From NCBI RefSeq assembly GCF_001684975.1, contig NZ_MAYH01000050.1:124001-188000 (forward strand): a stretch of DNA of 64,000 nt. The letters run 5' to 3'. The DNA is from Chryseobacterium artocarpi. Lineage in GTDB: Bacteria; Bacteroidota; Bacteroidia; Flavobacteriales; Weeksellaceae. The first letter of the stretch is position 1. Each line of letters starts with the position of its first letter. The notes beneath the pieces are model-generated. The model did not search any database and was not told where the DNA came from. It saw only the letters and a list, made by a program, of their open reading frames with translations. This document shows positions 33,074-41,124 of the stretch, piece after piece. Both the position numbers and the translations under genes were made by a program.

Positions 33074-36000
33074 ATGCCAAAACAAGGAATTTATAAAATA
33101 TCGGGAAATACAAAACCAAAAGTAGGTGAACTGGCTACTTATAGAATTGATGAATGGTATCCTGCCACACCAATGCACAAAAGGAATCCGGCACTCGTTA
33201 CCTGGCATTTATTTAAAAAGGTAAACGGAAAATTTGTTCCTACTACTATCAAGAAAGTGGGTGTAAGCAGCTTTACTTTTAATACAAATGCTTACAAGGA
33301 TACCTTTAGAGTGGAAGCTTATCTTCATAGCCCGGAAGAAAGAGCACCTATGGCACTTGAGGTACAACCACAACCTAATGATATTCCTAAAATTAATAAA
33401 GTAGAATTAAAATATATAGACGACACCCCTGGAACCGTTTTCAGTTTTACAGAAAAACTAGTTGCTGAAGCCAGTTGTATGAATCTGGAAGGTCAATATC
33501 TGATGTTTACTCTTTGGGAAGATGATGCCACAGATTCTGGGCATAATAATAGTAATCAGTCTATAGAGAACAAAAGGGCAAAAGTCATTAATGGAACTGC
33601 CAGAGCTGAATTTATGCTGACTAAGGCACTTATGAGGAAAGCTATGGAAGGAGAAATCAATCCTCAGCAAATGGAATTCTATGTAACGGTAGAATACTAT
33701 GCTCATAAAAAACATGCGACCAATAATGTAAATATCAACACCCCTGCAGAATTACGTACTCCAGCAGGACAACCACAACCTCAACAACCTACACCCCAGC
33801 CCCAACAGCCAGCTCCGCCTCCGCCTCAACAACCACAGCAACCTCAACAACCAACTCCCAGTCCAAATCCTACTCCAGTCCCTGATCCAGTATCAGCCCA
33901 TGGACAAGCACATAATACTCAGCCGGCAACACCTCCGCCATCCGGCGGAGTATCACCTACCACTGTCAATCCAGTGAAGATAGAAGAACTTCTGGATGCT
34001 TATTTTGCAAAAAAAGAATACACCAAACAAACCGGAGAGGAAGATGGTACTCATACTTACACTTTTGGAGGAAGCAAAAGTGGTAACAAAACCTCTACTG
34101 CCGAAGAGAAAAATAAAGTAGCTCAGACTATTCTTAATAAAATTAAAGACAGTCTGAAAGCTCAGAAAAAATATACCACCCTTGAAATAATTGCCGCCTC
34201 ATTAACTGCTCAGGCTTATGGTAAAGATACAGCCAATGAAAAAACCGTTACTTTTAAAACCTTTAAACTAGGGGTAGACTTTAAGAAAGTAGACAGTGCT
34301 CCATTGGATGAAAAATTATATCTGGTAGCCAGAACTATGTTGCTGGAAGGAAAACAGGTGACTATTTCTATCAAAGAAAAAGATGGTCTCATTAAAGGTG
34401 CTCCAGATTCCCTTCTTCCTGTTCTTGAAATTACAGAGGAACAAATGGAACAAAAAACGCCTGCCGGACAAGCAGTGCCTGGAACTGAAAAAACAGTATT
34501 CACAGGAACTGTAAAAGATAATATAGTCAAAATTCCGATCCATCTCCGTCCAAAATCTGAAGATGAATTGAAACAATGGAAAGATAAAATCAGCAAAGGA
34601 AAAGAAGACGGAACATACACCTATACATTCGGAAGTACAACAAACATAACCAATGAAACCCAAAAAGCATCTATAGCTAAAGTTATTCTTGCCAACGCTC
34701 AAAAAGGAAATGCCAAAAATCCTAAAATAGAAAACGGCAAAACTTCCAGTGAAGAAGAAATAAAAAAAGTTTTAGAAATCAAGAACTACAGCGAAGGAAA
34801 CACCATAACCTTTAAGCTACTGAAGAACGTACCCGAATTCCTATACCTTCATGCCAAAGCACAGGGAGAAAAACAGCATGATAAAGAATTTCTCAAAAAA
34901 GAAGGCGCTTATTTCCAGATTGGTAAGAAATGTGATTGTGAAGCAAGAGTAAGAGCATTTATAAGGATGCTACGTGTAGGAGAAGGCACTGGAGAAATCA
35001 TTAAATCTTATGATAGAAAACAGAAAAAAATCATTTATATTCCTCATGATTTCCAGAGAGGATATACTATAGCATTTGCAGGTAATATAATCACAGATTT
35101 AAGCACTCACCCTCAACTCATCTACAAAGGTAAGAATGATAAACAAGGATCTTCTGCGGCAGGCGCTTATCAGGTAATGAGATACACATGGTGGGAACTA
35201 TCTGGATTTGAGGTCGTAAAGAAGAAAAAAACAGGTAAATACTTTGAGGAAAGAGATCTTTTGAAAAAATATAAAATTCCAGACTATACACCCGAATCTC
35301 AGGATAAAATATGTATTGCTCTGATGCAAAAACAAAGAGAAGATCTTCTTGGTAAAATAATAGCCAATAAAATTAGAGAAGCCATACAGCAGGATGCCTG
35401 CTACATCTGGGCAAGCTTACCTGAAACAGAAACAGAAAGTCACTATTTTTACAATGGCTCTAGGCAACCTGCAACACCTTTAACTACCTGTATTGAACAT
35501 TATGATCAGTTTCTACAAGAAGAACTGAAGGGAAATACTAATCTACATTTAAAAGAAGGCTTTTTAAAAGATTTTGGAGTAAAATGCTGTAATGAAGGTG
35601 AAGAATCATCAGGAGTATGTCCCGATGACAGATCGCAATGTTTTGAATATTCAGATGTTGTCTCAAGCCCAAAACTTAACAACCAAAGTGACAATGTGAA
35701 TAAGAACAGATGGCATCGTACAAAACGTTATAATAGCACCCATCCAAATGGATATTACCACACCGGAACTGATATTCTGGCTTCTTCAGGCACAGCAGTA
35801 AAATCAATGATGTGCGGAACTGTTTCGGATTTGGTAAAAACATTTTCTGCAAATGAGTACAGAGAGAATAGCCTCGGTAATTATATTGTGATTAAATCAA
35901 AAGATAAAAATGGTAATGATGTCTATATAAAGTACTGCCATTTAGATGAAGTTTCTGTTATTAAAAACCAAAAAGTAAAACATGGTGATACAATTGGTAA

Positions 36001-36187
36001 ATCGGGAAGTACCGGAAATGCAGCTTCAGTTTATAAAAACGGTAAACTTATTCATGGTATCAATCCTATTTACAGACATATACATATAGAAGCTGCTACA
36101 AGCTCAAGTTTTGGAGCTACCCGCATAGATCCAGAACAATTTATGAAAACAAAATTTGACGAAACGACAAAAGGAAACCCAAAATGA
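33074..36187 (+). CDS. bifunctional peptidoglycan-degrading toxin: GH104-like lysozyme plus M23 peptidase
   Basis: A 1037-residue protein without a signal peptide, as for toxins delivered by injection. N-terminal beta domains (about 1-225) are followed by a Pro/Gln-rich linker (about 230-300). Two related modules, each opening with EDGTHTYTFG or EDGTYTYTFG, begin near 321 and 510. Residues ~620-820 resemble lambda endolysin (GH104): VGEGTGE with candidate catalytic E637, then SSAAGAYQVMRYTWW and IWASLPE. Residues ~880-1035 are an M23 peptidase with complete zinc ligands: H896 and D900 (HTGTD) and H1002-I-H1004. It should cut both glycan strands and cross-links in a target's periplasm. It overlaps the next lipoprotein gene by four bases, as expected for toxin and immunity. 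Confidence 0.88.
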   Translation: MPKQGIYKISGNTKPKVGELATYRIDEWYPATPMHKRNPALVTWHLFKKVNGKFVPTTIKKVGVSSFTFNTNAYKDTFRVEAYLHSPEERAPMALEVQPQPNDIPKINKVELKYIDDTPGTVFSFTEKLVAEASCMNLEGQYLMFTLWEDDATDSGHNNSNQSIENKRAKVINGTARAEFMLTKALMRKAMEGEINPQQMEFYVTVEYYAHKKHATNNVNINTPAELRTPAGQPQPQQPTPQPQQPAPPPPQQPQQPQQPTPSPNPTPVPDPVSAHGQAHNTQPATPPPSGGVSPTTVNPVKIEELLDAYFAKKEYTKQTGEEDGTHTYTFGGSKSGNKTSTAEEKNKVAQTILNKIKDSLKAQKKYTTLEIIAASLTAQAYGKDTANEKTVTFKTFKLGVDFKKVDSAPLDEKLYLVARTMLLEGKQVTISIKEKDGLIKGAPDSLLPVLEITEEQMEQKTPAGQAVPGTEKTVFTGTVKDNIVKIPIHLRPKSEDELKQWKDKISKGKEDGTYTYTFGSTTNITNETQKASIAKVILANAQKGNAKNPKIENGKTSSEEEIKKVLEIKNYSEGNTITFKLLKNVPEFLYLHAKAQGEKQHDKEFLKKEGAYFQIGKKCDCEARVRAFIRMLRVGEGTGEIIKSYDRKQKKIIYIPHDFQRGYTIAFAGNIITDLSTHPQLIYKGKNDKQGSSAAGAYQVMRYTWWELSGFEVVKKKKTGKYFEERDLLKKYKIPDYTPESQDKICIALMQKQREDLLGKIIANKIREAIQQDACYIWASLPETETESHYFYNGSRQPATPLTTCIEHYDQFLQEELKGNTNLHLKEGFLKDFGVKCCNEGEESSGVCPDDRSQCFEYSDVVSSPKLNNQSDNVNKNRWHRTKRYNSTHPNGYYHTGTDILASSGTAVKSMMCGTVSDLVKTFSANEYRENSLGNYIVIKSKDKNGNDVYIKYCHLDEVSVIKNQKVKHGDTIGKSGSTGNAASVYKNGKLIHGINPIYRHIHIEAATSSSFGATRIDPEQFMKTKFDETTKGNPK

Positions 36188-37191
36188 GAATAAAATTCGT
36201 ATTACTTTATTTACTATTTTTTCTATTCATGCTTAGTTGCAATGGACAAGAAAAATCAGCAACATCTATATCCACTAAGAACGATAAAGTAAAATCTTCG
36301 TTAACAGATAATTTTAATAAAACTTCAAATTTATATTTTGATTCAGAAAAAAAACTAGTTTTCTCTTCTTCTATTATTAAAGAAATAGGAAAATTTACTG
36401 TGTATTATATTCCAAACTCAAAACAGGAAATTAATTACTATCAAAATTTTGAAAAGAGCAATCATATTATACCTTTATATGATGAAGAAAATTCATTGAA
36501 TTATTATTCTGCCACTGACCAGAAAAAAATTGATAAAATTCTCAAGGAAAGAGTAAAGTCTGAAAAAGATTTTAAAATTATTGGAACATTTATTCCCAAA
36601 AATTTCATTACCATAGAGAATGCTGAAGAATATAATCTAAACTTTCCTTATTTACAAAAATACTATCAAAAAGAAAATGGAAAATGGATTTATCTTTCCG
36701 AAAAAAAAATCATAAATGCTGAAGATGAAATATCATCTAATTCTAAAAATAATCTTCTTTCTATATCAACAGATAAAAAAGACCTACAAAAGCAAGATAT
36801 ACAATACTCCCTTAATGGAACTTGGCAAGTAGACTGTAAAACAGGCGCTGGTAATATATCCATTACTGATAAAGAAGCATCTCTAACACTTCTATACAAC
36901 CAAGTTTATATTGATATGAAAGAACTCAAAAGATATGATTTTGAAAAAGGAATTGCTTATACATTAAAAGAAATTCCGGAAGACATTGGAAATATAGGAA
37001 GAGATTTGAACTGGAATGAATATATCAATAATGAACCTATAGCATATCTGAAAATGATTGATGATAATACTATGTATTTTTATTGGTATGGTTTTTATAA
37101 TAAAAAAAGTAAAAAAAGAGAATTTAAAGAATCTAGCTTCCAACAGGAAAGTAAAACAAAAGAAATCATTCTAAAAAAATGTTCTCCTTAA
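36184..37191 (+). CDS. lipoprotein, probable immunity protein
   Basis: A 335-residue lipoprotein: signal MRIKFVLLYLLFFLFMLSC with the modified Cys at 19. The ATG overlaps the toxin stop codon (ATGA), so the two are translated together. The last ~130 residues (SLNGTWQVDCKTGAGNIS to FYWYGFYNKKSKKREF) are related to the C-terminus of the lipoprotein at 37427-38482. A periplasmic anchor is where an inhibitor of lysozyme and M23 activity would be needed. I do not recognise a named family; the role comes from context. Confidence 0.75.
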   Translation: MRIKFVLLYLLFFLFMLSCNGQEKSATSISTKNDKVKSSLTDNFNKTSNLYFDSEKKLVFSSSIIKEIGKFTVYYIPNSKQEINYYQNFEKSNHIIPLYDEENSLNYYSATDQKKIDKILKERVKSEKDFKIIGTFIPKNFITIENAEEYNLNFPYLQKYYQKENGKWIYLSEKKIINAEDEISSNSKNNLLSISTDKKDLQKQDIQYSLNGTWQVDCKTGAGNISITDKEASLTLLYNQVYIDMKELKRYDFEKGIAYTLKEIPEDIGNIGRDLNWNEYINNEPIAYLKMIDDNTMYFYWYGFYNKKSKKREFKESSFQQESKTKEIILKKCSP

Positions 37192-37195
37192 AGAA

Positions 37196-37410
37196 ATGAT
37201 AAAAAAACTATCAAAATTTCTGTTATCTCTCATAATAACATTTATTTTTTCATGCAAAGCTCTGAACAATATGATAATTCTGCAAGAATAAAAAGTAATA
37301 CCCCCTATCAATTTTATAAATTCTCTCTAGAAGAAAATAAAAATTAAAACCCAATCATAAGTGATAGGCAATATTTTTATTTATCTGGAAAAATCAAATT
37401 CACTAAATAG
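37196..37410 (+). pseudogene. decayed third lipoprotein of the immunity cluster
   Basis: An ATG at 37196 opens a 31-codon frame reading MIKKLSKFLLSLIITFIFSC, a full lipoprotein signal, that ends at 37291. A one-base shift just after the Cys continues the protein as SEQYDNSARIKSNTPYQFYK and then, past an in-frame TAA, as NPIISDRQYFYLSGKIKFTK up to TAG at 37410. One frameshift and one stop thus break a gene of the same kind as its neighbours. Confidence 0.65.
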
Positions 37411-37426
37411 TACACTATAAATTTAT

Positions 37427-38482
37427 ATGAAAAGCCTTTTAATCTTACTTTTATGGGTATGCATTTCTTGTAAAAAAGCTAATTCATTAAACACCACAAA
37501 TGAAAAAACTAGTATAGGAAGTACTACAAATAATACAAAAGAAAACTTATATACGGAAGTTTTAAATATGAGTAAACAAACCGATTACGATCTAAACAAG
37601 CCATTTCAAAAGCTAGATTTAAATCATAATTCACTTACTGTAAAAATTAGGTATCTCTCTGAAAGAGCTTATATTTCTATTGAAAATAATAAAAAAGAGT
37701 TTGTTTCCTGGAAGCCTGTTCATATTAATTTTTTTTATGACACCTCACTTGAACTTGCAGAAAAGGACATCCATATTTTGTTGAAACAAAATGATCCTTC
37801 TGAAGGATATTTGTTATTACCATCATTTACAGAACAGTTTTCTACTTATTCTCTTTATCATTTTAGGAAAGATACACTTAATTTCATAGGAATATATGAA
37901 GTTTCAGAATTTGTGAAAGGTACTTTTTCTTTTGATGAAAATTCAAAAAATGTATATATACACTCCTCTCCTTCTAAAAAATTAAAACTTAATAAAATTG
38001 AGCAAAATCAGGACGAAAAATTTAACAATATTAATGAGGATATCAAATTATTAGATGGAAAAGTAGAAGAAAAAATATGCCAGTCAGATTTAAAAGGAAC
38101 CTGGGCAGTAATTTGTGAAAATGAATTAACTGAATTAGAAATCAATAAAAATGAAGGGTTCTTATCTTTGTACAGCGTTAACGCTATCTATATTAATCTT
38201 AAAGTAGAAAAAAGTTCAAACAAAAATGAATATATTTTAATGTATGCAAGTGTTTCTTCACAGCGTAATTACTACGAAAATGAATTAAAAATTGTGGATG
38301 AAGATATAGATAAAAACAAACCTATTGGAAAATTAACAGTATTAGAAAATGGAAAAGCAAATTTAGATTGGATAGGTTTATATAATCGTAAAAAACAAAA
38401 ACTAGAGTTTGTTGGAAAAGATTTCTTATTAATAAGCGAAAACGGAGGTAAAACGCCACTGATACTTGAATCATGTAAATAA
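37427..38482 (+). CDS. lipoprotein, second probable immunity protein
   Basis: A 351-residue lipoprotein: signal MKSLLILLLWVCISC with the modified Cys probably at 15. The C-terminal ~130 residues (LKGTWAVICENELTELEI to LDWIGLYNRKKQKLEF) share the pattern of the upstream lipoprotein: GTW.V.C near the start, a YINLK-like strand, and W.G.YN.K..K.EF near the end. The N-terminal halves differ, which suggests recognition of different toxin parts. It follows the remnant on the same strand, 235 bases after the first immunity gene. Confidence 0.72.
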   Translation: MKSLLILLLWVCISCKKANSLNTTNEKTSIGSTTNNTKENLYTEVLNMSKQTDYDLNKPFQKLDLNHNSLTVKIRYLSERAYISIENNKKEFVSWKPVHINFFYDTSLELAEKDIHILLKQNDPSEGYLLLPSFTEQFSTYSLYHFRKDTLNFIGIYEVSEFVKGTFSFDENSKNVYIHSSPSKKLKLNKIEQNQDEKFNNINEDIKLLDGKVEEKICQSDLKGTWAVICENELTELEINKNEGFLSLYSVNAIYINLKVEKSSNKNEYILMYASVSSQRNYYENELKIVDEDIDKNKPIGKLTVLENGKANLDWIGLYNRKKQKLEFVGKDFLLISENGGKTPLILESCK

Positions 38483-38668
38483 TATAAAGAGAAAAATTTA
38501 TTCTTTCTCATATTTCTGTAAGCCTTATTTATTAAAAAAATCACTTACAACTATAGTATTATCAAAAAGTAAATCACAAACATAGAATGTTCTATTCTTT
38601 TTAAGAATTTCTTTACAAGAATAAAGCAAAACAGCTCATAAAGATTGCAATAACCCATCTGAACACCA

Positions 38669-38698
38669 TTTGGAAATAGTCTTTTTTTTATAACTTTA
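38669..38698 (+). promoter_or_regulatory. promoter of the GAF-domain gene
   Basis: TTTG at 38669-38672, an 18-base spacer and TAACTTTA at 38691-38698 fit the Bacteroidetes -33/-7 pattern with one change in the last base. The predicted transcript starts just before the TTG start codon at 38712. Confidence 0.5.
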
Positions 38699-38711
38699 CT
38701 CTAAATTTCAG

Positions 38712-41027
38712 TTGTTGGCAAATTTCTACAAAAAAGACGCTCCCTTTAAGATTTTCATCTCATTCAAAAAGTATTTGGATGTTTTGGAACACATCCGCTA
38801 TAATGATCGTCTGGAATATCGTGTCAATTATGTAGAATCCCTGATAGAAAAAACCAAAAATTTCCAGGAACTGAAAGAAGGCTTTCAGGATATTTCGTTA
38901 TTAGAAAAAAATGAAGAACTCATCAGACTTTTACTTGCTGATCTCTTCCCAACCGGACTTACTCATAATGAAATCAAAGCTGCTAGTATTCCGTTTTCAA
39001 ATATTACTTTTAATTATACTGAACGGTTTAAAAGCATTCTTAAAGATGCCGGAAAAGACTTTGAAATAGAAATTAGAAACATAGACGATGACGAAATGTA
39101 CATATTCTGTTGTTGCCTTATTTTGCAAAATTATTTCAAGAAAGATATCAGAACAACCATTCCGCTTTATTTTGATATTCCGAATAAGAACGGAATCATG
39201 AAACATTATAAAATCACGGTAAACTCTGATTTTACTGAGATTTTTCCTACCGAAAGATCTAAAATTCCGACAGATGATGTTTTAGACATGCTGCTGGAGA
39301 ACATGGACGATGCCAAACTATGGAAAAAGTATTTTCCCTCTGAGGCATGGATTTTAAAAGGTTTTACTATTATTTCTTTAGTTGATTGCACCTCTGAAGT
39401 AGCATTATCTGATCTGAAATCAAGCATGATCAAAATTGATCTTGAAAATCTGACTCCTGATGAAAATCTCATCGAAATCTTTAAGTCTTACTTTGATGTT
39501 TCTGAACTGAATTTTGGTTTGATGCTCTTCAACAAAAAAGATCAGAAGCTGGAAAAAGTTCCTATCTACGAAAACGTTTTCACCAATCATATTCTTGACT
39601 TTTGGATCAATACTTTTGATGAAGAAATTCGTAGAACGACTTTCAATAACTTAAGCCATAATTCCAAACCAATTGTGATTTCCAATGTGGATAATCTGGA
39701 TGAAAATATTAAGCAGCTTTCCTCTTTCAGTATTTTAAAGGATAATAATATTAATAGCTTTATGGTAATTCCTATCATGCAGGATAATGAACTTCTTGCC
39801 ATCATGGAATTTACCTCACCTGTTGTCGGAAGTTTCAATGGTTTAAAGCTCAAAAAAATGGAGTTTTTCACTGATATGATGTTATTTTCACTTAACAGAT
39901 TCAGTTTTGAGAAAAATTATCAGATTGAAGCTATTATCCAACGTGAATACACCTCTATTCACAACAGTGTTGTATGGAAATTCAGGAATGAAGCTGAAAA
40001 ATACTTCACCGCATCACTTGGTAAAAAAATATATACCTTAAAGGAAATTTCATTTAAAAATCTTACGCCTTTGTTTGGAGTTTCAGACATCCGTTCTTCT
40101 TCTGAAAAACGTTTCAATCTGATGCTTCAAGACATTAATCAACAAATTGAATGGCTTAAAAATATTCTGACATTAACGAATTCTGATTCAGAAAAATACC
40201 TTCTTGCCCTTGAAGTTTTCGAGAATGAGCTGAATCATGAAATTAAAGCAGATACTGAACAACGCTTTCAAAGATTATTGAGAGAGGAAATACATCCTTT
40301 TTTACAGGGGAAACTGGAGATACGAACGTCAAAGGACATTAAATATATGATTCAAAATTACTTTGCACTCGTATTGACACAAACCGACTTATTCTATAAT
40401 CACCGAAAAGATCTTGATAATTCCATCACTTTAGTCAACAGAAAGCTGGCTGATATGTTGGATGAAAGCCAGATTAAGGCTCAACAGATTTTTCCACATT
40501 ACTATGAAAGATTCAAGTCTGATGGTGTAGAGCATAATCTTTATATCGGGCACACGATTACTCCAGACTTACATTACACTTCAAAAGTTGTTCACAAGCT
40601 AAGATACTGGCAGTTGAAAACCATCTGCAAAATGGAACTTGAATTCCAATCTTTCAAAAAAGATCTCCCTATCCAGTTGGATATTGCCTCTCTTATTTTT
40701 GTTTACAATGAGAAAATAGACATCCGTTTCAGAATGGATGAAAAACGCTTTGATGTAGACGGAGCTTATAATTCTTACTATGAGATTATCAAAAAACGTC
40801 TCGATAAAGCTCATATTAAAGACTCTTCGGAGCGCATCACTGCTCCTGGCAAGATCACCATCGTTTATTTCGGAATGGAAAACCAGAAGGAATACCTGGA
40901 ATACATTACAAAACTTCAAAAGAAAGGTATTCTGGAACATGATGTAGAATTCCTTAAAGTTGAAGATCTACAGGGAATAACGGGATTGTTGGCGCTGAGA
41001 GTTTCATTATGTCAGGATCAATCCTGA
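38712..41027 (+). CDS. large GAF-domain protein, unknown function
   Basis: A 771-residue cytoplasmic protein read from TTG (38712, or a second TTG at 38715); no ATG fits, and the promoter supports this start. The middle (about 255-400) has a GAF-like layout with FKSYFDVSELNFGLMLF, PIVISNVDNLDEN and SFMVIPIMQDNELLAIMEF. Flanking regions are helical, with no HTH, kinase or cyclase motif. Long conserved proteins of this form occur across Flavobacteriia without a named role. It stands alone, convergent with the HD-PycTM gene. Confidence 0.72.
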   Translation: MLANFYKKDAPFKIFISFKKYLDVLEHIRYNDRLEYRVNYVESLIEKTKNFQELKEGFQDISLLEKNEELIRLLLADLFPTGLTHNEIKAASIPFSNITFNYTERFKSILKDAGKDFEIEIRNIDDDEMYIFCCCLILQNYFKKDIRTTIPLYFDIPNKNGIMKHYKITVNSDFTEIFPTERSKIPTDDVLDMLLENMDDAKLWKKYFPSEAWILKGFTIISLVDCTSEVALSDLKSSMIKIDLENLTPDENLIEIFKSYFDVSELNFGLMLFNKKDQKLEKVPIYENVFTNHILDFWINTFDEEIRRTTFNNLSHNSKPIVISNVDNLDENIKQLSSFSILKDNNINSFMVIPIMQDNELLAIMEFTSPVVGSFNGLKLKKMEFFTDMMLFSLNRFSFEKNYQIEAIIQREYTSIHNSVVWKFRNEAEKYFTASLGKKIYTLKEISFKNLTPLFGVSDIRSSSEKRFNLMLQDINQQIEWLKNILTLTNSDSEKYLLALEVFENELNHEIKADTEQRFQRLLREEIHPFLQGKLEIRTSKDIKYMIQNYFALVLTQTDLFYNHRKDLDNSITLVNRKLADMLDESQIKAQQIFPHYYERFKSDGVEHNLYIGHTITPDLHYTSKVVHKLRYWQLKTICKMELEFQSFKKDLPIQLDIASLIFVYNEKIDIRFRMDEKRFDVDGAYNSYYEIIKKRLDKAHIKDSSERITAPGKITIVYFGMENQKEYLEYITKLQKKGILEHDVEFLKVEDLQGITGLLALRVSLCQDQS

Positions 41028-41063
41028 ACAATTAACTAATCCAAACTTTATCGTACAAAAAAA

Positions 41064-41102
41064 CTGCTTCGAGTAAGTTTTATTTAATCCTATCAGAAGC
41101 AG
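41064..41102. terminator. possible bidirectional terminator
   Basis: CTGCTTC and GAAGCAG are seven-base complements with a 25-base AT loop, flanked by an A run on the left and T-rich sequence on the right, between convergent genes. Confidence 0.4.
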
Positions 41103-41124
41103 CTCTATTTTATGTTTTTTTCAA

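Noticed and set aside
34216..34702. Long antisense frames of 134 and 128 codons within the toxin gene
   Set aside because: They are shadows of a strongly supported coding frame, with no domain, start signal or conserved motif.
31433..38482. Prophage origin of the endolysin-bearing locus
   Set aside because: No holin, capsid, portal, terminase or integrase; the lysozyme domain is part of a multi-domain protein beside a PAAR-like gene and lipoproteins.
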